64,000 nt of DNA from Spirodela intermedia. Taxonomy: Eukaryota > Streptophyta > Magnoliopsida > Alismatales > Araceae. The notes under the pieces are model-generated. The model searched no databases. It was not told the DNA's origin and saw nothing but the letters and a program-made list of their open reading frames with translations. Below, piece after piece: positions 22,301-34,724 of the stretch (its first letter is position 1; the number at the start of each line of letters is the position of its first letter). Location of the stretch: positions 2,378,001 through 2,442,000 of the forward strand of contig LR746271.1 in assembly GCA_902729315.2 (NCBI GenBank), given 5' to 3'. The position numbers and the translations under genes were made by a program.

Positions 22301-24905
22301 CTTTTGTATCATTAGTCTGCTGTCTAATTCTTTTTTTATTGGTACAAGAGACATCACAGGCCAGGAGATCTAAGGAAAGAAACCCAGTTCTAAGCAAACA
22401 GAGGAGATAACTCACGCTCAAATAGTAAAAAATGGTAAATTAAATTTGTGTCACCAAGCACCTATCCATATTAAAGCAAGAGGATAAGAACTGGGATGTT
22501 TTATTTTGAACCCGAAGATGTATAAAAATAACAACATCCTTTAATTCACAAGTCGAACCCCTGAATGGTTATAGATTATCCACTTACACGGTAATGTACT
22601 TTGATTCTGTCGCCTTTATGTGCCTGGATGCTGCAGGAAGCTGGCTTGTACTGCAAGATAAATCTCAAAAAAAATTAGGTTATCGAAAGTGAATAATATT
22701 TCTATTATGCGTCAACGAAAAAAATTGAACTATTTCTAATTTTGATTTCTGAGCATTTGCGTTTTATAAAACAAAGGCAATTGGAAGTTTATGCTCAGAA
22801 CAATAGGAAGCGTCATAGATTCATAGAAAGCAAATGTGGTCACTATCGGAATATTGTTGTATTAAACTATAAAAAGGCAGGTTTTATCTTAAGGGATTAT
22901 GCGGTTGAATGAGGAAGATAAGCAAGCATCTAATAAATAAGTTTAAGTAAAACAGGAAATTAAATTCAATTGAGAACGGACCTTCCACAAAACGAAATAG
23001 AAAGAATGAAGAAGAAACCAATAAATGGTTCTTCATGATGCATGTGGTAACTTTGACATGAATCTAGATTTGTATTTCAATGATTATTCCTGGAGTAGAA
23101 AAAATGAAGAAGAAACCAGTGAAATGGATGTGACAAAGTGATCAAAAATGGAAAAGAGGATCTAGGTATGAAATATGTATAGCTCACTCTTAAAAGATAG
23201 CTCCATCCCAAAAAAACAGAATACTGCCACTATCCAGTCATAATCATAAAAACAACCAGATAACCAGTCTTGAGGTTTCATTTCATTCATTGAAAATGGA
23301 ATTAGAGAACCTTTACTCTAAAATTGGAAAGTGAATCCTCATACAAAACATAACAGAGTTCACGACAAACATATGCAAGCAACAGCAGAAGACAACTCTA
23401 CACCCATAAATCTAAAATTTTCAGGCCTAAATCATACAGCAAGAAGATGTCGAGTCCTACAGTTTCAAGAAAAGTGGATTTCCAGAGAGTACTAAAGAAT
23501 TCAGGGAAATCTTAAAAGGAAAATTTTTTAGAAAAACTGACATTAAATATTATCTAGGGAGTAGGGGACTTGAAAGCCAGGCAATGATCTATGCTAGTCT
23601 AGGAAAATCCTGGCTGAATCATAAATCTAAGTAGGATGAACATTTTAGACAGCACTACCACCGATACCCAATCCAGCTTCATCAGGATACCGTCTAGTGC
23701 ACCAGATTTTCAAGCCATGGTGGACGTATGACCAAAGTTAAGAGAATATTGAGGCAAGGTGACTATACATAAGAGTTGATATTTACTAATTCAATCAAAA
23801 TCCACTATCTTAATTTGAAAGACAAGGATATTATTTTCAAAAATTCAATATTTATAAATTTGTTAACAATGATGAAGCATGAAGCGCTATAAAAAACACA
23901 CACAGATGTAAGCAACCATCGTGAAGCTGTATCACCAGAAATGCCTTTACGACATGAAATCAGAATTAATTTTCTTCAGCTTTCACAGAATATTGGGATC
24001 AATATATTTAATATTGTCATTAGCTCTTTGATTTAATGATTAACATTCGCCAATGGAGCTCAGTAGACTGAAACGCATTAGTTGACATTCTTTCTTTGAC
24101 TAAATGGGCAATAAAGTGAACACAAAAGTAGTTTTTACTCCCTTAATTTGTATCATATTAATTAACAAAATAAGTATCTATATACACTGGAACTTGATAT
24201 TCAAAGGTTTCAAGGCGTGAAGCACAAAATGGTGGATACCTTTTCAGAATCTATGAAAGCAAACCGTAAGAAAATGTTATCGTTACTGAGATAAGACTTG
24301 AGTACAACAGAGAAGCATGCGGAAGTATTAAAGGAAAAAAAAAACACAGCGTCATCCAAATAGAGTCCTGCGTCATAATTGAAAAAGGCATTACAAATGT
24401 GTAGATCATTGTTTAAGAATTACTAGCCAATTTAAATAACCCGCGTCATCCTCAGAAGAAAAAAGGAAATGGATGGCTCTCTAAGAAAGCAAGTTCAATC
24501 ATCCACAATCCTATTCACTATAACGCTATGTACGTCACACATAATCAACGACACGGCTCTACAGAAAAAGCAGTAAAAAAAAATGCTTTAGATTAAATAG
24601 AAATCCATTACTAGTGAATGAATCTAGAGCACAGGTGTTCCATTCGTTTCCTTTATACTCCGTACCTTCACACCGATCTGCAGCTCGGTCACGTCAGCCG
24701 ACTTCTTCGCGGAAACTGGAGATAAAATGAGATTAAAGAATAAGGAATCGCATTACCCTCAACGGATCAGCTAGAACGCAGAAACAGAAGCCAAAAGTTA
24801 GATACGTAGTCACGTAGATACACGACAATAAATAGATGAGAGAGAGATACCGAGCAGAACAAGTGCAGCCACAACTACGACAAGGCCGAGCATTGGCTTC
24901 GCCAT
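19364..24905 (-). CDS. FKBP15: FKBP15-type peptidyl-prolyl isomerase of the endoplasmic reticulum
   Basis: Six exons (24905-24851, 24715-24666, 22650-22588, 21342-21252, 19932-19828, 19455-19364) join in phase to 151 residues, the usual length of plant FKBP15-1/15-2. The start [18 protein letters not shown] is a signal peptide; the FKBP fold runs from about residue 24 ([17 protein letters not shown]) to [11 protein letters not shown]. Active-site landmarks are [38 protein letters not shown] and [14 protein letters not shown]. The C-terminus is HDSDL, which resembles H/KDEL retrieval signals. FK506-binding proteins catalyse cis-trans isomerisation of prolyl bonds; this class is thought to aid folding in the ER. 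Introns are long (1.25-2.0 kb), except introns 1 and 5, and carry no nested gene. The gene name is by family; which paralogue it matches is not resolved. Confidence 0.93.
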
Positions 24906-25345
24906 GGAATCACCCATTTCTTTTCCTCGTCGAACGGCTTCTATATTTTACCCTCAACACCGTCGCGGCCTGCGCGTTCCTCTTCTGCGGGAGGAGCGCT
25001 AGATCTGAACACGCTTTTACTTCCCGGCTCTTTTCAAGATAGAACCTTTTCAAAGTTTTGATATTACATTTACTTCCTCATACGTCTTATTTTTCTTAAA
25101 TCCTCCGATTTTCTTTTCGAAATGCTCAGCCCATAGAATCATTTATCTGTACAAGGGGAAAAATAAGAGGAATTATTTTTAATTGAAGATCAGCCACGTC
25201 TTCAACGTCCACGTACAGAACTCACTTTTCACGATCATACACGAACAACTTAAAGAAGGTATCTCGATACACATCTGTAAATTTATTCAACATTAAGGAA
25301 TATTTTAATATTTTGAATTATATTATTTTTTATTTTTTATTTTTT

Positions 25346-25346
<1 letters not shown>
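24906..25346. other. FKBP15 upstream region
   Basis: The minus strand reads leftwards into the FKBP15 start. An A/T-rich AAAATATAG near 24941-24952 is a weak TATA candidate. No other gene was seen. Confidence 0.35.

Positions 25347-25377
<31 letters not shown>
25347..25377. repeat. (TC)n microsatellite
   Basis: TC run after a T-rich tract, between FKBP15 and the gypsy element. Confidence 0.9.
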
Positions 25378-25378
<1 letters not shown>

Positions 25379-26099
25379 AAAACGATACTAACCATCCAAT
25401 AGGCCCTCATTTCTACTTGCGTGCTTATATGACCTCTAAGTCTATTGAAAATTCTTTTTTCAAACTTTTTGTCAAAGTGAAAAAAAATATTTTGTACTTG
25501 TTACTCACAACTTAATGTCTTTTGATCTTTGCGTAAGAAGTGACTCACTTTGTATAAATGCAATCCACATGCTTGGGACAACCTAGAGCTGTAAATCTAA
25601 AGGTGATTGGTTGTGCACTAATCTAGTTTACTTGATCTAGAGCTATAGATTTGAAAGCGATTACATAGGTACTAAATTAGTTTAACTGACTTGGAGAAAA
25701 TTATTTGGGTGCTTATCTGGTTCAACCACATATAATTGATTAAATCTAGTAATTTATGGGTTTAGTTAGACTCACCAAATCTATTAAAGGTCAGCTAAAG
25801 AATTGATTATAGAAGCCTAGTATGCCAAAAATAAAATTCAAAAAGGCTAGTTCACTTTGCCATCTCTTAGTTTATTTTCTAATAGCCTCCTAAAACGTAC
25901 ACAATCAAATCTTCATATTCTCCTTGACTATGTTTACATATTTAATTTGTATCTTAAGATTGATTGTCTAGATCAATGAACCAACCTTACCTAGCCGACT
26001 CAAGGGATAAATGTCTTTAATTAAAGGTCTTCATTCAATTCAATTTAAGAGAAAAGGTAAAAAAAGTGGATCATAGGTGGTCATCACAAAGATAGGTAG
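25378..26099. other. Gene-free spacer with weak tandem repeats
   Basis: A diverged duplicate of about 60 bp occurs around 25585-25700 (CTAGAGCTGTAAATCTAAAGG against CTAGAGCTATAGATTTGAAAG). No gene was seen. Confidence 0.4.
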
Positions 26100-26156
26100 A
26101 AAGTTAGAGTGGGGGTGAGAGAAAGAGAGAGAGAGAGAGAGAGCTAGAGTGGGGGT

Positions 26157-26205
<49 letters not shown>

Positions 26206-26310
26206 GGTGAGGAGAGAGATAGAGAGTGTTAGAATGGTGATGAGAGAGAGAGAGAGAGAGAGAGTTAGAGTGGGGGTGAGAGCGAGGGAGAGAGAGAGGT
26301 GGGGAGCTGT
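26100..26310. repeat. Compound (AG)n / GAGTGGGGGTGAG repeat array
   Basis: Five or so copies of TTAGAGTGGGGGTGAG-like units are separated by (AG)n runs of differing length. It lies 250 bp left of the gypsy element and is not part of it. Confidence 0.85.
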
Positions 26311-26552
26311 GTAAGATAGAGAGGCTTCATGCTATGGGGTGGACACCCATTAGGCCAAACCCTTTAATAGGCAATAGACACTTAACATTGACATTCAATA
26401 CCCTTTAATTACAGTCAATGAAAATGGTATGGATGTCTTAAGTGAGATTTTAATGCAAATTCTACCATATTTAGTAGAGTTAAATAATATTTAAACCCTA
26501 GATGGGTGACAATAGTTAAATTGATGTAAAATTATTAAATTATGTATATTTA

Positions 26553-26557
26553 GAAAT
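26553..26557. repeat. Left target-site duplication GAAAT of the gypsy element
   Basis: GAAAT directly precedes TGTTGTA; the identical pentamer follows the terminal CA of the right LTR at 36517-36521. Confidence 0.7.
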
Positions 26558-26581
26558 TGTTGTACATCTCATTTCGACGGC

Positions 26582-26981
26582 AGAAGGTGTCAATGAATAT
26601 CTTTCATACATCGAGACATTCCAATGAAGAGTATGAGTGTCAAACTATTGATGTGATTGATACATTCATAGAAGACATGGTACCTCACACTACAAGAGTA
26701 GAACCATTCCCCATTAACATCATCACTAGAGGAAGAAGACTTTTCTCCCCATATTTGAGCTTGATCTCAAACCTCTTTCATAGAAGGTGTTAATGAATCC
26801 CTTTCATACGTTGAGATATTCAGATGAGGAGTATGAGCGTCAAACTATTGATGTGATTGATACATTCAAAGTAGACATGGTACCTCACACTACAGGAGTA
26901 GACCATTCCCCATTAACATCATCACTAGAGGAAGAAAACTTTTCTCCCATATTTGAGCTTGATCTCAAACCTCTTTCATAA
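26582..26981 (+). repeat. 200-bp tandem duplication between protease and RT
   Basis: 26582-26781 and 26782-26981 are direct copies differing at scattered bases. Both encode forms of EEYECQTIDVIDTF and DMVPHTT, the linker before RT. It is a secondary duplication inside the element. Confidence 0.9.
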
Positions 26982-29700
26982 ACTTTCAAGTATATCTTCT
27001 TAGGGCCCAATAAGACTCTTCCGATCATCATAGCAGAAAATTTAACTTTAGAGTAAGAATCCACCTTGATAGAAGTACTGACAACATGTAAGAGTGCTAT
27101 AAGTTGGAATATTTTTGACCTAAAAGGCATAAACCCAAGTACTTGCATACACAACATTTATGAAGAAGATAATGCCAAGCCAAGTAAGAAAATACAAAGA
27201 AGACTAACCCACAAATGAGAGAGGTGGTCAAAGAAGAGATCTAGTGGTTAGATCCAGGCTTTATATACCCCATATTAGATAGTCAATAGGTCAATCCCAT
27301 AGAAGTTGTCCTGAAGAAGACTAGTTTCATAGTGGCCAAGGATGAGCAAAGAAATAAAGTAAAAATGAGACTCCCTACTAATTGGCATGTGTATAGATTA
27401 TAGGAAATTAAATGCAGCCACCAAGAAAGACCAATCTTACATCCCTTTATGGATCAAATTCTTGAATAGCTAGCAGGCCAAAAATACTTTTATTTTCTAG
27501 ATAGGTATTTAAGTTACAATCAAATAGCTGTCAATTCAAATGATAAAAAGAAGACTACCTTTACTTACCCATTTGGTACATTTGCATTCACATGAATGTC
27601 CTTTGATTTGTGTAACACTCCTGCAACATTTCAAAGATGCATGTTTTTTATGTTTTGAAATGTAGTAAGAGAATTTCTAGGGGTATTTATGGATGACATT
27701 TTTATTTGTAGTCGTTCATTTGAGGAATGTTTAGTACAATTAAAACTTGTCCTAGCTAGATGTGTAGCAACAAATTTAATTCTTAGTTGGGAGAAGAACC
27801 ACATTATGGTTTGAGAAGAAATGGTTTTAGGTCATGTTATTGGTGAGAGGCATAGAAGTTGACAAAACCAAAATGTATCATCAACTACCTTCCCCCTCCT
27901 ACATCTATAAGACAATTAAGATCTTTTCTCAGCCATGTTGGATTTTATAGAAGATTTGTGAAGGACTTCTCTAAGATAGCTAGACCTTTGACAAATCTTT
28001 TAGCAAAAGACATTCTATTTCATTTAGATGAAATGTGTTTGGAGGCATTTACTACCCTTAAATAGATCTTAGTACAAGCACTGATATTTCAAGCTCTTAA
28101 TTGGTTACAACCATTTGAGATCATGTTTGATGTATTTAATTATGCAATGGAGGTAGTGCTAAGACAAAGAATAAAAGAGAAACCAGTGGTCATCTACTAT
28201 GCTAGTAAGACTTTAACTGATGTACAAACCCATTACACCACTATAGAAAAAGAGTTGTTAGCCATTATTTTTGCCTTAGAGAAATTTAGAGCCTATTTTA
28301 TATTATCTAAGGTGGTCATTTATATAGATCATTCAGCATTGAAACATCTTCTTACAAAGGACTCAAAGTCATGACTTGTTAAATGGATGTTGCTATTATA
28401 AGAGTTCAACATAAAGATTAGAAATAAGAAGTGATTTAAGAATGTAATAATTGATCATCTTCCTTGACTTAAATACTTTGAAAATAGTCCCCTACTAGAT
28501 TTATTTCCAGATGAAAGAGTAATGAACATAAATCTCAAAATACACCATGGTATGCCCACATTGTGAATTATTTGGTGACCAAAAAAAATTCATCTAGATG
28601 GTCCACTCATGAAAAACATGTTTTCTTTACTAAGATCAAGTACTTCTATTGTAATGATCATGAGCACTTCTACTTAGGACAATATCATATTCTTAGGAGA
28701 TATGTTTTAGAGGAAGAACAAAGTAGCATTCTTAAATTTGCCCAATTCATTAGAATGTGGAGGACACTTCTCAAGCAAGAAGACATCTGTTAAAGTGTTA
28801 TTAATTGACTTTTATTACCCACCTCTTTTTAAGGATGCACACCACTTTGAAAAGACTTGCTTAGAGTGTCAAGCAGTTATCATTATCTCCCACCAATATA
28901 TGATGTATATAAATCCCATACTGCTAGTAGAGATTTTTGATTTTTGGGGTATTGATTTTATGGGACCCTTTGCTTCTTCATTTAGACATGAGTATATTCT
29001 AGTATCAATTGATTATGTGTTAAAATGAATAGAAGCAATTCCCACTTGCACTTGTGATCATAAACTGGTTTAAAATTTCTTAAAACTCATATTTTTTTCA
29101 AGTTTAGTTGTTTTAGAGTTATTATTAGTGATAGTGACTCACATTTCATTAATGCTCCCTTCAAAACCCAACTGAAGAAGTATGGTGTCAAACACAAAAT
29201 CTCCACACCTTATCACTATTAATCCAATGGTCAAGTAAAAGTACCAAATAGAGAAATCAAAAGAATACTTCAAAAGGTTGTTAAGATAGATAAGAAGAAT
29301 TGATCATTATAAGACATACTTTGGGCTTACATGACTGCTTATAAAACTCCTATAGACATGTCACCTATAGGTTAGTCTTTGGTAAAGTGTCTCACCTTCC
29401 TACGGAGCTTGAGCATAGAGGTTATTGGGCCATCAAATAATTGAATGTAGACATTGATAATGCAAAAAGACATAGGACCCTTCAACTATCAAAACTAAAA
29501 GAATTTAGGAATGAAGCATATGAGAGCTCACGCAGCCACAAAGCTTGAATGAAGACATATCATGATAGGCATATTCGTAGGAAATACTTTCATATTAATT
29601 AGAAAGTATGATTATTGAACTTTTGACTATGTTTATTTCTAAGTAAATTGAAATCGAGGTGGAATGGATCATATACAATGATAAATGTGGCTAATAATGG
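26982..29700 (+). pseudogene. Gypsy RT - RNase H - integrase remnant
   Basis: In order: pre-RT linker (FLGPNKTLPIIIAENLT and GINPSTCIHNIYEEDNAKPS), RT with a GYNQIAV-like block and the catalytic FMDDIFIC at about 27685-27715, the QLRSFLSHVGFYRRFVKDFS thumb region at 27910-27970, RNase H (YYASKTLTDVQTHYTTIEKE near 28195-28255), then integrase with GIDFMGPF (28950), SDSDSHFINAPF (29130) and NREIKRILQKV (29250), the D, D and E blocks of the DDE core. Stops and frameshifts occur every few hundred bases. This is the half that was inverted; it reads on the plus strand. Confidence 0.9.
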
Positions 29701-30718
29701 TATTGTGAAACTTCTAAACTCAACAAACAGTACAACATTTGTGGTGAATGAGCAAAGATTGGAACCATACCTTGAATATGAATCACATCAACCAAAAGAA
29801 TCATTGCACCTTGGTGATCCTTGAATCTACTTACATTTGGCTGAAAATGTTAAACTTAATGCTCATAAGGAGATAACCCAATACAACCTGACATAGTTGT
29901 ATTCTTTTATGTTTTATTTGTAGGTATTAAAGAATAAGGATGCCCTCAATAAGGTCATATGCAAGCAAATATTTATCCAAGTTGTATCGTCTACAAACTT
30001 CTTTTATACATGTTTTTACATATATTGAGGACAATGAAATTCTAAGTTGGGGTTTGAAGTCATAGACTATAAAATGCATGTAATAGTTGTTGAGAACGAA
30101 AATTCAATTTTGTGTTACTATACTGCTTAAATATATAATGGGATTTTATTTAGATATTAAAGAGCTATGATTTATTATTTAGGAGATAGCAGCAAGTAGA
30201 ACATTATAATCTTGTTGATCATTTTTGAGTTTGGACTGAATCACTAGGAGGAATTAAGATACTTATCCATATTATAGGAAAAAGAAAAAAAAGATAAAGA
30301 AAAAAAAGAGATAGTGTAAAGCTCCAAAAAATCAGATTAGTAGACAAGCAAAGTGCTCTATGACAAAAGTGTATCATTTAGTCAATAGATCATGAGGAAA
30401 AAACTACCATATATATTGTATAAATAAAAACTTCAAGAATCTAAGGAAAGGTTTAGGGGTGAAGGAAGATAAACAGCCAAAAGTAGGAGATAAGAATATA
30501 TATCTATCACTTGTGACTTGATGGATGTGAGTATTAACTTTACTTTTAAAGAAATAGAGTCCCAAGTATGTCTCAAAGAGTGTCTTTACAGTTAAATTAT
30601 ACACCTTTTATCATAATATGTGAATCTTATGCATGTTGAATTCAATTGATGACTGATCTTATTTTGTAACACATAATATTGACTTCATATCTTATCCTGG
30701 TATTTTCTCTCTATTGCT

Positions 30719-30729
30719 AAGTTGGGGGA
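30719..30729 (+). other. Polypurine tract of the gypsy element
   Basis: AAGTTGGGGGA directly abuts the TGAGATAAAACC start of the 3' LTR at 30730, the position of the plus-strand primer. Confidence 0.75.
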
Positions 30730-32395
30730 TGAGATAAAACCAAATCTTGTATGTCTAGAAATATTAGGTCTTCATAATTTTTACACAATTAAGAGTTTAA
30801 CCCAAGACTAAACTCTTAATTAAGAAATGGGTCTATTGATCTGATTGGAGCATGGCACCAAGAAATGGGCCACGGTTTCACCCTAATGGAAGGCTTAGCC
30901 CAAGACTATGACAAAGCCCAAAGAAGGAGAAGAGAGAGAAGAAATGAGCCACGATTTTAACTTAAAGGAAGGCCCAACCTAGGACTACAACCAAGCCCAA
31001 AAGAAGATAAGAGAGAGAAGAAATGGCCCATGATTTCAACCTAAAGGAAAAGGCCAAACACAATACCACGACCAAGCCCAAATGAGCCACGGTTTTCAGC
31101 CAATAAGAGGGTGTTCTCCTCCTCTAGAACCTCTCACGACCTCTCCCCATCTTCTCCACCCTCTCACAATCTCTCACAATCTCTCTTCATGCTCTAGAAT
31201 CTTCTCACAGCCTCTCCATCATCTCACAACCTCTCGAGAAGGTGTGGTAATTGCAACCTCTCACTCCTCATGAGGAGAGTCTCTAGAAGGTATGGCAGTT
31301 TCATCCTCCCACTCTTTATGAGGAGACTCTCCAAAAGGTGTGATAGTTCTCACTTAAAAGTGTTGGTTGGTGCCTATAAATTGGGAGGATGGGGAGTCTA
31401 TGGAGATCATTAGAAGCTAGATCTAGAATTCTTGCTTCATTTTCTTTAGAGAGAGATGTATGAGAGATTCATGCTGACTTTAAAGGAGTCACAGTTGTAA
31501 AAATTTTAGATTTTTCATTAGTTCAATCATGCTTTTTTCTTTTGAATTCTTTTAATTCTATTTTATTTTTTTACTCAAATTTAATTTTGAACCTCATTTC
31601 ATCCGCACTCTATTTCGATTTCTTACAACTATATTTTCTTTTAATTTTGAATTTATACTTGAATCAAACACTTCATCCTTCTCCACATGACATGAAAAGG
31701 ATGTAATGTTCCCATTAGAATTAAGATTTAATGCATGTTGATTAAGAATAGTTTAGATTCATTTGAAGTGGCTTAGATCCTTAATTTTCCTCCTCATGAA
31801 ATGAAGGGAATGCAAAGGTGATTGTCACAAATTTTATGTGTCTACAACTCATCTTATTCTGATTTGATTTCTAATTTAGTTAACATATTAGTCCATTGAA
31901 GTCATTACTTGTGTTCTTTTTTTTAATATTGCTTCTTCTCTTATAAAATTGAATTATTTACTTGTGTTAGCTTTAATTCTTTCCTAATTACATTGAATAT
32001 AGTTCACTTCTTGATCGCTTACATTCTCTTTTATTTTCCTCTCTCTTCTTCTCCTTCTCATGATGCAAGGAGAGAAAAATAAATACTCAATTGTTTAATT
32101 TTAATTTTTCAGATCAATTCTAATTTTCTTTTAGAATTCTAAGAACTTCTTTAGATATTAATCTCTTTTGGAATTTTAATATGTTCATATTTAAGAATTA
32201 ATCACTTCAAATCTTTTCAACAATTCATATTCTTAGAAGAATAAAAGAGAACGTAATCTAATAGTACCATTCCTAAGGAGATGACCTAACTCACCATTTA
32301 TACTAAAATACAATTAGACGTGAGATCAGTAAAAATAATAATAATAAAGGACATACCTAAATACTAAAATTGAGTGTTCTTATTATAACAACTAG
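30730..32395 (+). repeat. Gypsy 3' LTR (in the inverted half)
   Basis: It starts TGAGATAAAACC and ends ...ACAACTAG, where it meets the protease end. It is the reverse-complement partner of 34725-36516, and is shorter mainly because about 350 bp after 30820 is missing relative to that copy. The last 9 bp of the LTR appear to have been left behind at the other breakpoint. It contains a 13-bp perfect hairpin (arms 30787-30799 and 30809-30821) absent from the other LTR. Confidence 0.85.
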
Positions 32396-32830
32396 CATGT
32401 TGATGTTGGCCTTGCTAATGGCCAAAAAAAGACATCCCAAAATGCAAGCATTTCACTCAACTCATGTGAGACATTCATGTCTTACACCAAGAAGTCAACT
32501 AGAAAATAATAGTCATCTATCTTGATGATGACACCTTCAAGTAATCTTTTGGGTCATTTATTTGATCTATCCACAATTTAGAGAATAATGATTGTCGGCT
32601 TCAATTCTCTTATGTTAAAATCTTGTGATATTGATGCAGGTAAGAGATTAATAGTTGCACCTAAGTGAAGTAAATAATTATGGAATGTTACTGCTATATT
32701 ACAAAATATAATAGGTGCTCCTAGATCTTTCTTTTTCTTTGCAAATTTATCTAATATGATTGCACTAACTTCTGGGGATAATTTTATCTTCTCTTCATTT
32801 TTAGGTCTGCAAAGTTCCTTTAGAAACTTT
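32396..32830 (-). pseudogene. Gypsy aspartic protease remnant
   Basis: Minus strand reads KIKLSPEVSAIILDKF, then LHLGATINLLPASI (LGASINLLP in live elements, where D is usual for H before LGA), VDRSNK, LEGVIIKIDDYYFLVDF, and a run equivalent to GRPFLATANA at the junction. The active-site Asp is not preserved. Confidence 0.85.
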
Positions 32831-34680
32831 TCATAACTTTGAATACTAGAATACTCTAGAGTAGCTTCATTAATTATGTATCTTGTATTGATTTCTTCTT
32901 AATCCTTAGCTCTAAATTAGTGAGAAAAGACATTGGTAGAGTGTATTTATCAGGGTCTTCTTGTATAGTGCTTCCCATTGTTTTCTCATCTTCCTCAATA
33001 TTCGAGGTATGCTCTATTAGTAATAACTTTTTACCATTATCTTTTTCATTCTTAGTAGATAGATCAACTAATATCTTTCAACTTCATGATTTAGATATAA
33101 CATTTAAGTCCTCAAAGTTGGTAAATGGACAAGGAGGTTGTGTACTAACACCAGCTATGTGTGAAAGTTGAGGTTGGAAGCCAATTGGGTTGTTCCTAAG
33201 ATTAACTACTAATTGACTTGACAATTGACCTATATCTAGTCAAAAAGATTGCTCTACATGTGAGATTCCCTACATAGGTGGTCTTTGGTAAACTTCTACA
33301 TGAGTTGAGTGTGTTGTGCCATTTGTTGTTGTTGTTGCATGACTTGTTGAAACATTTGGTGTTGTAACAACAATTGTTGAAAAGAGTTAATCATGCCATC
33401 TGCATTTTAGCTTTGGTGTGTTGGTTGGTCTTTAGAGATATTTGGTAGTCAAAAGAAAATGAAAGGTGGCTTTGATAGAAAGGTGGTAGGGGTTGATAGT
33501 TGTGCTGTGTGTGTTTAGGTTGCACAAGAAGATGACTAAACACATTTTCTCTACATATGAACATTAAATTTTTCAAGAGAAAATTAGATGATTCTTCCAT
33601 CTAGGATGGTACATGGTTGAGTAGGGGTTGTATCTAGGTTTTTCAAACCCTTGGGTGGCTTGCACTTCTTTTGATGTATATGACAAAGATTGAATGAACG
33701 TAAGACACTCATTCTCACTATGCGTAGGGCTAGTGGATATAGCACATGCTTCTCTCCTAGGAGGTGAATTAGTCTTATACTTATAGAGATATGAGATTTT
33801 CTATCTTTCTATGTATCTCACCCACCTCAGCCTTTAGCACATTTTCTTCTTGCCTTGAGACTTCATACATTCCACCTTTCCTATTGCTATTTCTATCATA
33901 ACTGGCTAATGAAACATAATTCAATGGATTTTCAATAAGTTCCTCAAAGAGGCTATAAGCTTCATCTTCACTCTTATTCATAAAGGTACCTCCGCATGAA
34001 GCATCTACTATTTGTTTATTTTGTTCCTATAATTCATCATAGAAAATTTGTACTTATCATTTAGGAATCTCATGATGAGGACATGCCATCATCATCCCTT
34101 TAAATCTCCAACATGCTTCATGTAGATGTTCATTAAGACTTTGCACAAAACATATAATGATTTTCTTCATCATAGCAGTCTTACCCCTATGATAGAATTT
34201 TTTAAGAAGCCCTTGAGTCATTTCCGCCCAAATCTTGATCTCTCTATCCAAGGTTGAGATCCAAGAAAATGAAAACAAAGTTAATTTCAAATCATCATTA
34301 ACTTCATTTACACACTTTTAAAAATTATTGGAGATGTTCATAAGGCTTTTCATTTGAACTACCATAAAAGCTAGGTAGTTTTTGAAAAATACCTAATTTA
34401 ATATCATGTTTACATATTGGGTGTTGATGAAATTTTCAACCGGTGGGAGGATTGAAATAATCTCAAAGCTACCTAAGAAGAATGATTTTCATATTATCAT
34501 CCATGGTCATAGTTTTATGATGAGTTCTAGTAAGGGGTTCAACTAAGGGAGGATTTAATGATCCTCTTCCTGACATATATCAAATGAATGAAAAAAGCTT
34601 ATTCTTACTATTTTTTCCTTTTATGTATTTATATATTTTATTTTATTTATTTAGGTCGATTATATAAATGGGAGAAAGGA
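32831..34680 (-). pseudogene. Gypsy gag remnant
   Basis: The best block is at 34057-34290 (LTLFSFSWISTLDREIKIWA, then FVQSLNEHLHEACWRFKGMM, CPHHEIP), the retrotransposon gag core. Upstream of it is KLPSFYGSSNEKPYEHL. The rest towards 32831 is broken, with short open pieces at 33391-33600 and 33781-33981. Confidence 0.85.
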
Positions 34681-34700
34681 GTAGACTCTAATTAATTGCC

Positions 34701-34719
34701 ATCCTCAGCAACGACACTA
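34701..34719 (-). other. Primer-binding site complementary to tRNA-Asp, CpG-decayed
   Basis: The minus strand reads TAGTGTCGTTGCTGAGGAT; the intact plant site is TGGCGCCGTTGCCGGGGAT. All five differences are C-to-T or G-to-A. It sits 5 bp from the LTR end at 34725. Confidence 0.85.
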
Positions 34720-34724
34720 AAAAT

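Noticed and set aside
22147-22410. 87-residue open frame with a hydrophobic middle, plus strand
   Set aside because: Lies inside FKBP15 intron 3 on the other strand, no family resemblance, no promoter or codon signal; likely chance.
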